DNA from: CAZIFG01 sp964539135
Lineage (GTDB): Bacteria > Margulisbacteria > Marinamargulisbacteria > GCA-2716485 > CAZIFG01
DNA: 64,000 nucleotides
Direction: 5' to 3'
Assembly: GCA_964539135.1 (NCBI GenBank)
Contig: CAZIFG010000003.1
Coordinates: 1 to 64,000 of the forward strand
Positions 8,241-17,663 of this stretch are shown piece by piece. The notes beneath the pieces are model-generated. The model ran no database searches and was not told the DNA's origin. It saw nothing but the letters and a program-made list of their open reading frames with translations. Position 1 is the stretch's first letter. The number at the start of each line of letters is the position of its first letter. The position numbers and the translations under genes were made by a program.

Positions 8241-10610
8241 TTAAGTAATAGAGCGTGCTTTTTTGTCCCGGATATGTTCAGAAAGGAGTCCTTCAGCTTC
8301 CATTTGATCCATAATGCGAGCGGCTCGATTATACCCAATTCTGAGCTTTCGTTGCAAATAAGAAGTTGAGGCATATTGCGTACTAATGACTAAGTTTTTA
8401 GCTTCTTCGTACAGAACATCGGTCTCATCGCCGCGTGAAGGGGCTTCCGCATCACTGCTCGTGAGTGGCTCAACGTCCAAAATAGCATCCACATAGTCTG
8501 GGGCCCCCTGTTTTTTAAGCCAATTGACGACGTTTTTAACTTCGCTTTCTGTCACAAAAACACCTTGAGCGCGAATGGGTTTAAAGGCGCCTACGGGGGA
8601 GTAAAGCATATCCCCTCGCCCCAATAATTTTTCAGCCCCTGACATATCTAAGATGGTACGCGAGTCAATTTGAGACTGTAAAAAGAAGGAAATTCGAGAC
8701 GGAACATTGGCTTTAATAAGACCTGTCACAACGTTAACACTGGGTCTTTGAGTGGCAATAACCAAATGAATCCCTGTAGCACGCGCCATTTGGGCCAATC
8801 GACAAATGGTTTGCTCCACATCTTGAGCCGCAACCATCATTAAATCGGCGAGCTCATCAATCACAACCACAATATAAGGCAGTTTTTGAAGGACATCTAA
8901 GACCTCAGTTTCTGGCGTATCAAGCTCGTGATTACCAGAATGTAAGGCTCTGGCCTCTCTTTTTTCTTTTTTCTCCATGACAAAAACATTGAAGCTTTCG
9001 ATATCTTTAACCCCAACATTGGAAAAGAGTTCATAGCGATTTTCCATTTCAATCAAAGCCCATTTTTTAAGCGTCGCAGCCGCCTTATTAGGGTTCGTCA
9101 CAACAGGGGCTAAAAGATGGGGGATATCTTGATACAGACTTAATTCTACTTTCTTAGGGTCAATCATTAAAAACTTAACCTCGTCAGGAGTAGATCGCAT
9201 CAAAATAGACAAGATAATGGCATTGATACACACACTTTTTCCAGATCCGGTGGCACCCGCAATCATGATATGGGGCATGCGAGAAAGGTCCATAAGGGTG
9301 GGTTCTCCCGTAATGGTAAGCCCTAAAACAGTAAGTAATCGCGATTTTTGATCATAAAAATCAGTTTGCTCCATGATGCCGCGAATGGTGACGGTATCGA
9401 CCAAAACATTGGGAACTTCAATACCCACAAGGGCTTTTCCAGGGATGGGAGCTTCAATTCGAATATCAGGTGCCGCGAGTTTTAAGGCAATGTCTCGAGA
9501 GAGTGCCGTAATTTTAGCAATTTTAACCCCTTCGCCGGGTTGTAGTTCGTAGCGCGTCACAGAGGGGCCAGCGGTGACATTAATGACCTTAGCAGCAACA
9601 CCAAAACTTTTGAGTGTCTCTTCGAGAAGGCGGGCTTGTTCGTAGCGTTCTTTAATTTGGGCCTGAGTATTGGTTTTGCTGACCTGACCAGGTTTGAGAA
9701 GGGTGATGGGAGGGAGTTTAAATCCAGCATGGGTAAAGGAGGTGGAAAGTGCCGACTTATTCTGTTTATGTGCATGGGTAAGCGTGATATTAGGGGGTGT
9801 TTCAGAGACTAAATGGGGCTCTGCTTCAGGCTCTGCAGGAGAGAGTTTAAGATCAAAATCTGTGGCAGGGATTATTTTAGAGTCAAGCAGATCAACTTGA
9901 GTACTTTGGCTGGAATCAGGCAGTGGATTGGGATTATAAGCCGGCATTTTCTTAAATATAGAGGGTTTAGATGCCTTTTTATAAAAAAGAGGACCACTGT
10001 TTTGAAAGAGAGAGCGATCGCCTATGGCATTAAGAGACTGTTCCAATAAGCGAATAATAAGCAAGGTTAATTTTTTAATAGAGACGCCAAAAACAAGAAT
10101 GGTAGATCCCAGAAAAACGCCATAAATCAGAAGGGTAAGGCCTGAAACGCCGATAAGTTTATCCAGAAGATAATAAAAAATCGTGCCTAAAACACCGCCA
10201 TAAGGAGAAGGGGGAGGTGGAAAAACAAAAGGATCCATGGGCGCGTGATGCAACATTTCTGAGAGAATGACAAAACAAAAAAAACTGGCGCTAGAGGCAA
10301 ATAAAATAATGCCCCTACGAATAGGGGTCATCACAAAAGAGATGGCTGGAAGCAACATAAAAAGAGGCAGAATATCAAAGCCCACACGCCCAAATAAAAG
10401 CGTATGCGCAACCACGATAAATTTCCCTAAAATACCAGTAGAAGCAGTGTAGTGATTGCAAATATGAAAAAAGAGCGCAAATCCAAATAGAATAATAGCG
10501 GAAACTTCGCGAGATAAACCACTGAGCCCGGAACTGAGTCCTCTAAAGTCAAACCCATCATCGTCATCCTCTTGCACTCTTCGATTTGAATTCGTTTTAC
10601 GTCTTGCCAT
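8241..10610 (-). CDS. ftsK: FtsK/SpoIIIE DNA translocase
   Basis: A 789-residue protein. Four hydrophobic segments lie in residues 30-190, then a variable linker, then the alpha/beta motor with Walker A GATGSGKS near 450 and Walker B VVVIDELADLMM near 581. A C-terminal gamma winged helix follows (about 735-785, TSYLQRKLRIGYNRAARI), which in the family reads KOPS-like DNA polarity signals. Role: moving chromosome termini through the closing septum and activating dimer resolution. The linker is short next to E. coli FtsK and similar to SpoIIIE. It is divergent from secA and leads into yebC. Confidence 0.95.
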   Translation of the reverse strand: MARRKTNSNRRVQEDDDDGFDFRGLSSGLSGLSREVSAIILFGFALFFHICNHYTASTGILGKFIVVAHTLLFGRVGFDILPLFMLLPAISFVMTPIRRGIILFASSASFFCFVILSEMLHHAPMDPFVFPPPPSPYGGVLGTIFYYLLDKLIGVSGLTLLIYGVFLGSTILVFGVSIKKLTLLIIRLLEQSLNAIGDRSLFQNSGPLFYKKASKPSIFKKMPAYNPNPLPDSSQSTQVDLLDSKIIPATDFDLKLSPAEPEAEPHLVSETPPNITLTHAHKQNKSALSTSFTHAGFKLPPITLLKPGQVSKTNTQAQIKERYEQARLLEETLKSFGVAAKVINVTAGPSVTRYELQPGEGVKIAKITALSRDIALKLAAPDIRIEAPIPGKALVGIEVPNVLVDTVTIRGIMEQTDFYDQKSRLLTVLGLTITGEPTLMDLSRMPHIMIAGATGSGKSVCINAIILSILMRSTPDEVKFLMIDPKKVELSLYQDIPHLLAPVVTNPNKAAATLKKWALIEMENRYELFSNVGVKDIESFNVFVMEKKEKREARALHSGNHELDTPETEVLDVLQKLPYIVVVIDELADLMMVAAQDVEQTICRLAQMARATGIHLVIATQRPSVNVVTGLIKANVPSRISFFLQSQIDSRTILDMSGAEKLLGRGDMLYSPVGAFKPIRAQGVFVTESEVKNVVNWLKKQGAPDYVDAILDVEPLTSSDAEAPSRGDETDVLYEEAKNLVISTQYASTSYLQRKLRIGYNRAARIMDQMEAEGLLSEHIRDKKARSIT

Positions 10611-10613
10611 GGG

Positions 10614-10619
10614 AGTATA
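10614..10619 (-). promoter_or_regulatory. -10-like box immediately before ftsK
   Basis: Minus-strand TATACT stands only three bases before the ATG, too close for a normal leader. Either transcription starts inside the annotated first codons and a later start is used, or this hexamer is fortuitous. Confidence 0.3.
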
Positions 10620-10714
10620 GTAGCATAAGATAAAGCGGAATTACGAATTTATTATAATTGGTTTAATTCAAAAGAAAGGTAGAGAAAGTGCAGGATGGGC
10701 TCAAAATAAAGCAA

Positions 10715-10743
10715 GTGACTTTTTGAACAAAAGTCTCTACAAT
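10715..10743 (+). promoter_or_regulatory. secA promoter, near-leaderless
   Basis: GTGACT (10715-10720), a 17-base spacer, then TACAAT (10738-10743). The secA ATG is nine bases further on and no Shine-Dalgarno sequence is seen. Confidence 0.45.
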
Positions 10744-10752
10744 AGCCTAACT

Positions 10753-13134
10753 ATGACAGCATTAAAATCATTATTAACACTTTTTTTGGGAGACCCTCAA
10801 AAACGCGTTATCAAGCAGTATCAGCCACAAGTAGATAAAATCAATGCCTTAGAATCAGAATTTCAGGGCTTATCCGATGAGGCCCTACAAGCAAAAGGGG
10901 CCGATTTTAAGACACGATTAGAAGCCAAGACCGTAACCTTGGATGATTTATTACCGGAGGCCTTTGCGGCAGTAAGAGAAGTAGCGCGTCGGGTCTTAGG
11001 CATGCGCCATTTCGATGTCCAGCTCATAGGGGGTATTATTCTCCACGAAGGGAAGATTTCAGAAATGAGAACAGGGGAAGGAAAAACCTTAATGGCAACC
11101 TTACCCGCCTATTTAAACGCACTAGAGGGTAAAGGGGTTTACATTGTAACCGTGAATGACTATTTGGCGAAGCGAGATAAAGAGTGGATGGGTAAAATCT
11201 TTGAATTTCTCGGCTTAAAAGTAGGCGTGATTCAAAGCGGCATGAGTCCTGACGCCCGGTTAGAGGCCTACAACGCAGACATTACCTATGGCACAAACAA
11301 TGAATTTGGATTTGATTATTTAAGAGACAATTTATCTCACGATATTTCAGAATGCTGTCAAAACAGACGTCATTTTGCCATTATCGATGAGGTGGATAGC
11401 ATTCTCATTGATGAAGCCCGAACCCCTCTTATTATTTCAGGACCTGTACAAGACTCCACTGAAAAATATAAAGATGTGGCAGCTGCTGTTCGAAAATTAG
11501 AGGTCACGAAAGACTTTACCTTAGATGAAAAGCATAAAAACGTTGTTTTAACAGAGGAAGGGACAGATAAGTTAGAATCCTTATTAGGGGTTTCCAATTT
11601 GTATTCCATGGAATATATGGAATATGCCCACATGGCAGTTCAGTGTATTAAAGCCCTCCATTTGTATAAACGGGACATTGATTATGTCGTCAAAGAAGGG
11701 GAAATCGTGATCGTGGATGAATTCACAGGACGTCTCATGGAAGGGCGTCGGTACTCCGATGGATTGCATCAATCCATTGAGGCGATGGAAGCCGTAGCCA
11801 TTAAAGAAGAAAGTCAGACCTTAGCCAGTATTACCTTTCAAAACTATTTTAGAATGTTCCCCAAACTATCTGGGATGAGTGGATCTGCCGCCACAGAAGC
11901 AGAGGAATTTGAAAATATTTATGGCTTGGCAGTAGTGTCTGTACCGACCAATCAACCAGTAACACGAGAAGATGCAGGCGATATTATTTATAAAACAAAA
12001 GCCGAAAAATACAAGGCCATTATTGAAGAAATTAAGAAACGACATACTTTGGGGCAGCCAGTTTTAGTGGGAACCATTGCCATTGAAACCTCTGAATTAT
12101 TGTCCAAAAAATTACGGGCTGAAAAAATCCCACATAATGTGTTAAATGCGAAACAGCATGAAAAAGAAGCGGAAATCATTAAAAATGCGGGGGAAAAAGG
12201 TGCCGTTACCATTGCCACCAACATGGCGGGACGTGGAACCGACATTAAGCTGGGAAAAGGTGCCATAGAGTTGGGGGGATTGTGTGTCCTTGGGAGTGAG
12301 CGTCATGAGTCACGGCGTATCGACAACCAGCTTCGAGGCCGATCCGGTCGACAAGGGGACCCCGGATTCACCCGATTTTTTGTCTCTTTAGAAGATGATT
12401 TGATGCGCATGTTTGGATCCGATCGCATTGCCTCTGTGATGGAGCGATTGGGCATGCCAGATGACACGCCGATCGAGCATGCATTGATTACAAAATCCAT
12501 TGAAAAAGCGCAGAAAAAAGTGGAAAAATATCATTTTTCAGTGCGAAAGCAAATTTTGGAATACGACGATGTCATGAACAAGCAGCGTAAAACCATTTAC
12601 GAAATACGGCGAAAAATTTTGGCAGCAACCGAATTGAAGTCTGTGATTGTGGAAGGGATTCGACTGGTGGTGAAGGATATTTATGATCAAGCAGGCCCCC
12701 TAAACGAAGAGAATAAAGCGGCGGTAGAGGACTATTTAGAAGAGCGTGTTTTAGCTGTATGCCCTGTTCAAAATTTTAAAGAGCAGATGGACGCTGTGAA
12801 AAGCCATTCAGAACAGCAGGAAAAAATATTAAAAATGCTGGAGAATTTCTATGAATACCGAAAATCACAGTATCCAGAAAACCTCTTTGAACACTTAGTA
12901 GCCAAGCAAATATTGCTTGTAAATCTAGATCGAAAATGGATGGAGCATCTTCATAACATGGACATTTTAAGAGAAGGAATAGGCTTAAGAGCCTGGGGTC
13001 AGCGAAACCCTCTGTTAGAATACAAAAAAGAAGGATTCGACTTTTTCAATCAATTGCGCATTAATATTTTTGAAGAGGCCTTAACGGCCATTTTTAGAGC
13101 AGTGATTGTCCAAAGTGAAGAGCCCGTCGCATAA
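10753..13134 (+). CDS. secA: Preprotein translocase ATPase SecA
   Basis: A 793-residue protein from the ATG at 10753. A TTG ten codons upstream is possible, but the family normally begins just before the FLGDPQKRVIKQYQP region. The nucleotide site shows MRTGEGKTL (near 106) and DEVDSILIDEARTPLIISG (near 211). The second motor half shows NMAGRGTDIKLG and QLRGRSGRQGDPG. It drives Sec-dependent export through SecYEG. The protein ends at SEEPVA without the C-terminal cysteine-rich zinc tail found on many SecA proteins. Next downstream is prfB, 17 bases on. Confidence 0.97.
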   Translation: MTALKSLLTLFLGDPQKRVIKQYQPQVDKINALESEFQGLSDEALQAKGADFKTRLEAKTVTLDDLLPEAFAAVREVARRVLGMRHFDVQLIGGIILHEGKISEMRTGEGKTLMATLPAYLNALEGKGVYIVTVNDYLAKRDKEWMGKIFEFLGLKVGVIQSGMSPDARLEAYNADITYGTNNEFGFDYLRDNLSHDISECCQNRRHFAIIDEVDSILIDEARTPLIISGPVQDSTEKYKDVAAAVRKLEVTKDFTLDEKHKNVVLTEEGTDKLESLLGVSNLYSMEYMEYAHMAVQCIKALHLYKRDIDYVVKEGEIVIVDEFTGRLMEGRRYSDGLHQSIEAMEAVAIKEESQTLASITFQNYFRMFPKLSGMSGSAATEAEEFENIYGLAVVSVPTNQPVTREDAGDIIYKTKAEKYKAIIEEIKKRHTLGQPVLVGTIAIETSELLSKKLRAEKIPHNVLNAKQHEKEAEIIKNAGEKGAVTIATNMAGRGTDIKLGKGAIELGGLCVLGSERHESRRIDNQLRGRSGRQGDPGFTRFFVSLEDDLMRMFGSDRIASVMERLGMPDDTPIEHALITKSIEKAQKKVEKYHFSVRKQILEYDDVMNKQRKTIYEIRRKILAATELKSVIVEGIRLVVKDIYDQAGPLNEENKAAVEDYLEERVLAVCPVQNFKEQMDAVKSHSEQQEKILKMLENFYEYRKSQYPENLFEHLVAKQILLVNLDRKWMEHLHNMDILREGIGLRAWGQRNPLLEYKKEGFDFFNQLRINIFEEALTAIFRAVIVQSEEPVA

Positions 13135-13151
13135 AAAAGGGAGGGATAAGC

Positions 13152-14253
13152 GTGAAAGAGACCTACCTCATTGATTTTAGGCAGCTCCAAGAGAAACTCC
13201 ACCATCTCGGAGACTATCTTTAACATTGCTAAATTAACAGAAGAGATTAGACAAAAAGAAGCCGAAATTAACGAGCCCAGTTTTTGGGACCAAAATAAAG
13301 AAGCGCAACATATTTTTTCAGCGCTATCCAGCTTAAAAAAGAAAAAAGAAACCTACGATACGCTCTGTAGAGAATCGGAGGAGCTTTCTCTTTTAGTGGA
13401 ATTAATGAAAGAGGCAGAAGATGAAGCTTATATTGAATCGGAGTGGGATGCACTGTTTCCGAAATTTAAAGGAGACATCGAATCCTTAGAATTGGCCTCT
13501 CTATTATCGGGAGAATATGATCACGAAGATTGTTATCTGAGTATTAATGCCGGCGCGGGGGGGACAGATGCCCAAGATTGGGCGGAAATGTTGCAGCGCA
13601 TGATTTTGAGATGGTGTGAATCGCATGGCTATAAAACAGACATTATTGAGTGTACGATGGGAGATGAGGCGGGAATAAAATCCGTGACTATAGAAGTGAC
13701 GGGGGATTTGGCTTATGGCTATTTAAAAACAGAAAATGGGGTGCACCGTTTGGTAAGACTCAGTCCCTTTAATGCAAATAGCAAGCGACAAACATCTTTT
13801 GCGGCCTTTGATGTGATTCCCAAGCTGAAAGACGACAGTACCCAAATTGAAATTGATCCCAAAGACCTGCGCATTGATACCTTCCGCGCAAGCGGAGCGG
13901 GCGGACAACATATCAATAAAACAGATTCCGCGGTACGAATCACGCACATCCCAACAGGCTTAGTAGCCACCTCTCAAAACAGCAGGTCTCAAATTGATAA
14001 TAGGGCGACGGCATTGGCCATTTTAAAAGCTCGTATTGTGACGCTCATGCAGCAAGAGCATAAAGATAAAATCGAAGAACTGCGAGGAACAGTAACGGAT
14101 ATCGGATTTGGCAATCAAATTCGGTCCTATGTGTTTCATCCCTACAAATTGGTAAAGGACCTTCGTACGCAAGTGGAGACGTCGAATGTAGAGGCGGTCA
14201 TGGACGGCAAAATTGATGAATTTATTAAAGCCGCATTAATACAGAAGGTATGA
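13152..14253 (+). CDS. prfB: Peptide chain release factor 2, programmed +1 frameshift
   Basis: RF2 is shown by the SPF anticodon-like tripeptide (RLSPFNANSKRQ) and the catalytic GGQ (SGAGGQHINKT). The reading frame is split. From GTG at 13152, behind GGGAGGG, 23 codons reach CTT followed by in-frame TAA at 13221. Skipping one T continues as AAC-ATT-GCT into the long frame. The zero frame encodes a normal RF2 N terminus (VKETYLIDFRQLQEKLHHLG), so a conventional start inside the long frame would truncate the protein. Total about 366 residues. It lies just downstream of secA, a common pairing. Confidence 0.95.
13206..13224 (+). promoter_or_regulatory. prfB frameshift site with UAA instead of UGA
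   Basis: CTC GGA GAC TAT CTT TAA C: the internal Shine-Dalgarno-like GGAG lies upstream of the slippery CUU codon, matching the textbook layout CUC AGG GGG UAU CUU UGA C of E. coli codon by codon, except that the stop is UAA. UAA can be read by both RF1 and RF2. Confidence 0.85.
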
Positions 14254-14289
14254 AGGTGAGCGTGCATATACTTTTTAAAGCATTTAGGG

Positions 14290-14295
14290 TATAAT
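14290..14295 (+). promoter_or_regulatory. -10 box (TATAAT) before the DUF5693 gene
   Basis: A perfect TATAAT eight bases before the ATG at 14304. No Shine-Dalgarno sequence lies between them, so the transcript would be leaderless or nearly so. Confidence 0.5.
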
Positions 14296-14303
14296 CAGAC
14301 CCC

Positions 14304-16301
14304 ATGAGAATTTTAGATCATAAATATATACGATTTACACTGTATTTTTTGTTAGGGCTTTCCCTCATCATCAGTCTTTTAGTGACGGTGCGTCGAGCAC
14401 GTTTTGAAGCGCATCATCAAAAAGTAGAAACGGCAATTGGGATGGATGACATTCGTCGTTTGGCGCTTTGGTCAGGCGGAATGGACCCTTATGAGCTGCT
14501 GTTAAAATTTAAAGAAGAATCTGGCTTGACGTCAGTCGTCATAGGGGAAGAAACCCTCACCGAGTTTATTGAATCCGGGAAAATCACCGTTCTAAAAGGG
14601 TCTGAAATTATGAACATGTATCGCGTGGGGAACGTGAACCAGTTCATTTTAACGCGCTTGTATCAGCAAGTAAAAGTGATGCCAGACTATTATTATCTCA
14701 TTATTGATGAAGATTCAGATTATGAGCGTGTTTACGACTTTTTAGTGGCAGAGTTTGGCACAAAAGGCGTCAAGCGCATTGGGAATTTTAATATTTTAGA
14801 AGTGGTAGACAGTCCAAAAGATATCTTTCAAGTCGGACTTGGGTTTTCGCCGGATCGCATTCAAAGAGTTAAGGAAGTCGGCATTAATCCCATCTTTCAA
14901 TTTGCAGGCAGTAATCGGGTGAGCCAGGAGATGGTGCGTCTTAAATTTGCCAACATAACCAGCTACGTTAACAATGCAACGGTTATTTTTGATGGCAGTG
15001 CTGTTTTGGGATATCCAACTCAAATTGCATATATTCAAGATAAAATTCAAGATTATGACTTGAATTTAGGTATTGTAGAATTTAACGATCAATTGGGGGG
15101 GGCAGAGCTAAAAAAAGGCATGGCGCCGCATGTTTTAAGGGTTCATCAGGCGGAAGATGCCCGTGTTGACTTTATGCCTCGGGATAAATTGGTGGCGCGT
15201 TATCTCAGAGGGGCGAAAGAGCGCAACATGAAAATTCTATGGGTAGTGCCCTATTTTAAATCCATGGATGCCTTATCTGTTGTGGATTACAACATTAAGT
15301 TTGTCAAAGAAATTAATGAGGGACTCAGTAAATATGGCATGAAACCCGCTGCCATCAAAAGTTTAAAAATAGAGTCTTACAAACCGGCGTCCAATGCCGA
15401 GCTGTTTATGATCAGCTTAGGCGTATTTATCACGATTTTATTTTTATTAAATTATATCATTAGAATCACAACAAAGATGCTGGTAATGACGGTGATATCT
15501 GTAATCTTTTTGTTTTATATCTTTTACTGGAATCAGTGGATGTTGGGATGGTCACAAGGCATTGCTCTGATAACCGCCATTATTTTTCCAACTTTAGCGA
15601 TTATTTCACAGTTTCCAAGGCAGGAAACCTTGGACTCGGTTTCAAATCGATGGCCAGGATTTTTTCTGTTTCTAGGAAAGACATTGGGGATTTGTGTGGT
15701 TGGGGGGCTTTTAATTGTAGGGGTCCTATCACGGGTGGAGTTTTTATTTTCTATTGAACAATTTTGGGGCGTGAAATTTGCCTTTTTAATTCCATTGGGC
15801 TTCATTGCCCTGTATTTCTTTTTAAGACCACACCGCATTGCGTCGATGATTTATGTCTTAAAACGCTTATTTTATGCGCCCGTGAGAACCTCTGGATTAT
15901 TAGTATTAATGATCTGTTTTGGGGCCTTGGGTATTTTGCTGCTCAGAAGTGGGAATTACATGGGGGCGGGGGCGATCATACCAGATGAGGGGGCCAGAAA
16001 TATTTTAGAACGGCTGTTCCATGTCAGGCCCAGAACCAAAGAATTTCTCATTGGATATCCCTTTCTATTTTTATCCTACATGATGGTAGATCGAGAGATT
16101 TCAAGGCAGTGGATTTGGTTTTTTGTGGTCATAGGGTCTGTGTCATTGACCTCTTTGATCAACTCATTTTGTCATACACATACCCCTTTAGAAATTTCAC
16201 TGTATCGCACCATTTTGGGGATTGTATTGGGCGTCATGATGGGGGCGCTTTATTATGTTGGCGTAAAAGCATTAAAGTGGATATATCGCACGCTTTTATA
16301 A
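14304..16301 (+). CDS. DUF5693-type polytopic membrane protein
   Basis: A 665-residue protein with one N-terminal membrane segment (about residues 10-30), an extracytoplasmic domain of about 320 residues, and seven or eight hydrophobic segments from about 365 to the end. The middle part resembles DUF5693, an uncharacterised family often found with cell-wall polymer genes in Gram-positive and deep-branching lineages. I see LVARYLRGAKERNMKILWVVPYF near 310 but no catalytic motif. Role in surface polymer assembly is inference. The rnc gene starts 13 bases downstream. Confidence 0.65.
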   Translation: MRILDHKYIRFTLYFLLGLSLIISLLVTVRRARFEAHHQKVETAIGMDDIRRLALWSGGMDPYELLLKFKEESGLTSVVIGEETLTEFIESGKITVLKGSEIMNMYRVGNVNQFILTRLYQQVKVMPDYYYLIIDEDSDYERVYDFLVAEFGTKGVKRIGNFNILEVVDSPKDIFQVGLGFSPDRIQRVKEVGINPIFQFAGSNRVSQEMVRLKFANITSYVNNATVIFDGSAVLGYPTQIAYIQDKIQDYDLNLGIVEFNDQLGGAELKKGMAPHVLRVHQAEDARVDFMPRDKLVARYLRGAKERNMKILWVVPYFKSMDALSVVDYNIKFVKEINEGLSKYGMKPAAIKSLKIESYKPASNAELFMISLGVFITILFLLNYIIRITTKMLVMTVISVIFLFYIFYWNQWMLGWSQGIALITAIIFPTLAIISQFPRQETLDSVSNRWPGFFLFLGKTLGICVVGGLLIVGVLSRVEFLFSIEQFWGVKFAFLIPLGFIALYFFLRPHRIASMIYVLKRLFYAPVRTSGLLVLMICFGALGILLLRSGNYMGAGAIIPDEGARNILERLFHVRPRTKEFLIGYPFLFLSYMMVDREISRQWIWFFVVIGSVSLTSLINSFCHTHTPLEISLYRTILGIVLGVMMGALYYVGVKALKWIYRTLL

Positions 16302-16314
16302 GGTAAATGGCTCT

Positions 16315-17007
16315 ATGGTAGCGATTGAATCGATTGAGAAAAAAATAAAAGTAACTTTTAACACCAAAAGCTTATTAAGAGATGCGGTCACCCATAAATC
16401 ATATGCGAAGCAGCAACGTCAAGAAAAGGTCGCCGATAATGAGCGTTTGGAGTATTTTGGAGATGCCGTCCTCAAGCTCATCGTAACCGATTATTTATAT
16501 CATAAATTTCCAAAAGAAAGCGAAGGGGAGTTAACCAAAAAACGGGCGTCTATGATTGCAGATAAATGTCTGTCTCAAATTGCAAGCCAGTTGGATTTAG
16601 GGCGATATTTGCGGTTGTCCCATGGGGAAAAGCAGTCAGGGGGGGCCGAAAGACCTTCAAATTTAGCCAATGCCGTAGAAGCGCTCATAGGGGCCATTTA
16701 TTTAGATCAGGGATATAGCGTGGCTAAGGTCTTTTTTATGGAGAATTTTGACAAAATTCCACAAAAAGAGCGCTTGTTTTTAGGGGATTTTAAAACAGAG
16801 CTTCAGGAACATGCCCAAAAAAAATATCAAACGTTACCAGAGTATACCCTATTAAGTGAAAGGGGCCCGGAACATGGCAAGGTATTCAGTGTTCAGGTGA
16901 AAATCAATCATGCCTCAGAGACATTAGAGGCAAGAGGCGAAGGCAATTCTAAAAAAGAAGCCGAGCAAGAAGCCGCACAAAAACTCAAAACACTATTGGG
17001 ACTATGA
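16315..17007 (+). CDS. rnc: Ribonuclease III
   Basis: A 230-residue protein with the RNase III signature NERLEYFGDAVLKLIVTDYL and the second acidic site NAVEALIGAIYLDQGY. A C-terminal double-stranded RNA-binding domain follows (about 155-228, ending GNSKKEAEQEAAQKL). It processes rRNA precursors and structured mRNAs. Its TGA overlaps the next ATG as ATGA, so translational coupling with the TPR gene is likely. Confidence 0.97.
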   Translation: MVAIESIEKKIKVTFNTKSLLRDAVTHKSYAKQQRQEKVADNERLEYFGDAVLKLIVTDYLYHKFPKESEGELTKKRASMIADKCLSQIASQLDLGRYLRLSHGEKQSGGAERPSNLANAVEALIGAIYLDQGYSVAKVFFMENFDKIPQKERLFLGDFKTELQEHAQKKYQTLPEYTLLSERGPEHGKVFSVQVKINHASETLEARGEGNSKKEAEQEAAQKLKTLLGL

Positions 17008-17621
17008 GGCAATTATATTGCATAAAGTGCAAGCAATCGTTCACAACAAGCCTCGAAAAAGGGGCGCCCTGCCCGACCTGTAAAGAGCCTTTGGCCTACT
17101 TTGGAAAAGAAGCGGTGGCAGTTTCAACACAAGAGCTTATTGAAGCGTATGATGCAAAGCATCCCTTTAATCCTGTGGGTGATTTTAGAGGGAGAACGCA
17201 ACATTATACAAACCCCTATCAGGCACTTGAAATTTTGGAATGTGAAGATAAACTCAAAAAGAATCCAGAGGATATGGAGGCCTTATATCACCTGGGGAAA
17301 TTATATAAAACCGTGAATCAGCCGCGACTCGCCTACCCCTTGTTAAAGCGACTGGTAGCACTTAAGCCAGATCATGTGGCACCTTATCATCATTTTGCAG
17401 AACTGGCCGTTCATGAGGCGAACTTTAAAATAGCCCTTAAAACCCTGCTCTTTTGTGCGAAGGTATTTGAACCCGAGTTTATAACCTATGAAAATATAGG
17501 CATTGTTTTTTTGTATTTAAATGAACCTAAAAAAGCAAAAAAAGCACTCTTAAAGGCGGAATCTTTGTGCACAGATCCAGATAAAAAAATACGATTGGCC
17601 GGCTTAATTGAGAAGCTATAA
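17004..17621 (+). CDS. Zinc-ribbon plus TPR protein
   Basis: A 205-residue protein. Residues 5-27 hold two CxxC knuckles (CIKCKQ and CPTCKE), a likely zinc ribbon. Residues 75-200 are helical with TPR spacing (ALYHLGKLYKTVNQPRLAYP, KPDHVAPYHHFAELAVHEAN, ENIGIVFLYLNEPKKAKKA). TPRs usually bind proteins. It overlaps rnc by four bases, so a role near RNA processing is possible but not shown. Confidence 0.7.
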   Translation: MRQLYCIKCKQSFTTSLEKGAPCPTCKEPLAYFGKEAVAVSTQELIEAYDAKHPFNPVGDFRGRTQHYTNPYQALEILECEDKLKKNPEDMEALYHLGKLYKTVNQPRLAYPLLKRLVALKPDHVAPYHHFAELAVHEANFKIALKTLLFCAKVFEPEFITYENIGIVFLYLNEPKKAKKALLKAESLCTDPDKKIRLAGLIEKL

Positions 17622-17663
17622 AATACAGTAACAATAGTCTTTTATTTATGATAGGATAGTAGA

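Noticed and set aside
7499..8374. YebC as a 291-residue protein
   Set aside because: The N-terminal extension overlaps the ftsK 3' end; MSGHSKW at 8221 has a good ribosome binding site and is the universal family start.
10723..10752. TTG start for secA ten codons upstream
   Set aside because: The extra residues do not resemble SecA N termini, and the -10 box would lie inside the extended coding region.
13171..14253. prfB as an unshifted 360-residue protein from an ATT-like start
   Set aside because: The GTG-started zero frame with CUU-UAA-C gives a proper RF2 N terminus and ribosome binding site.
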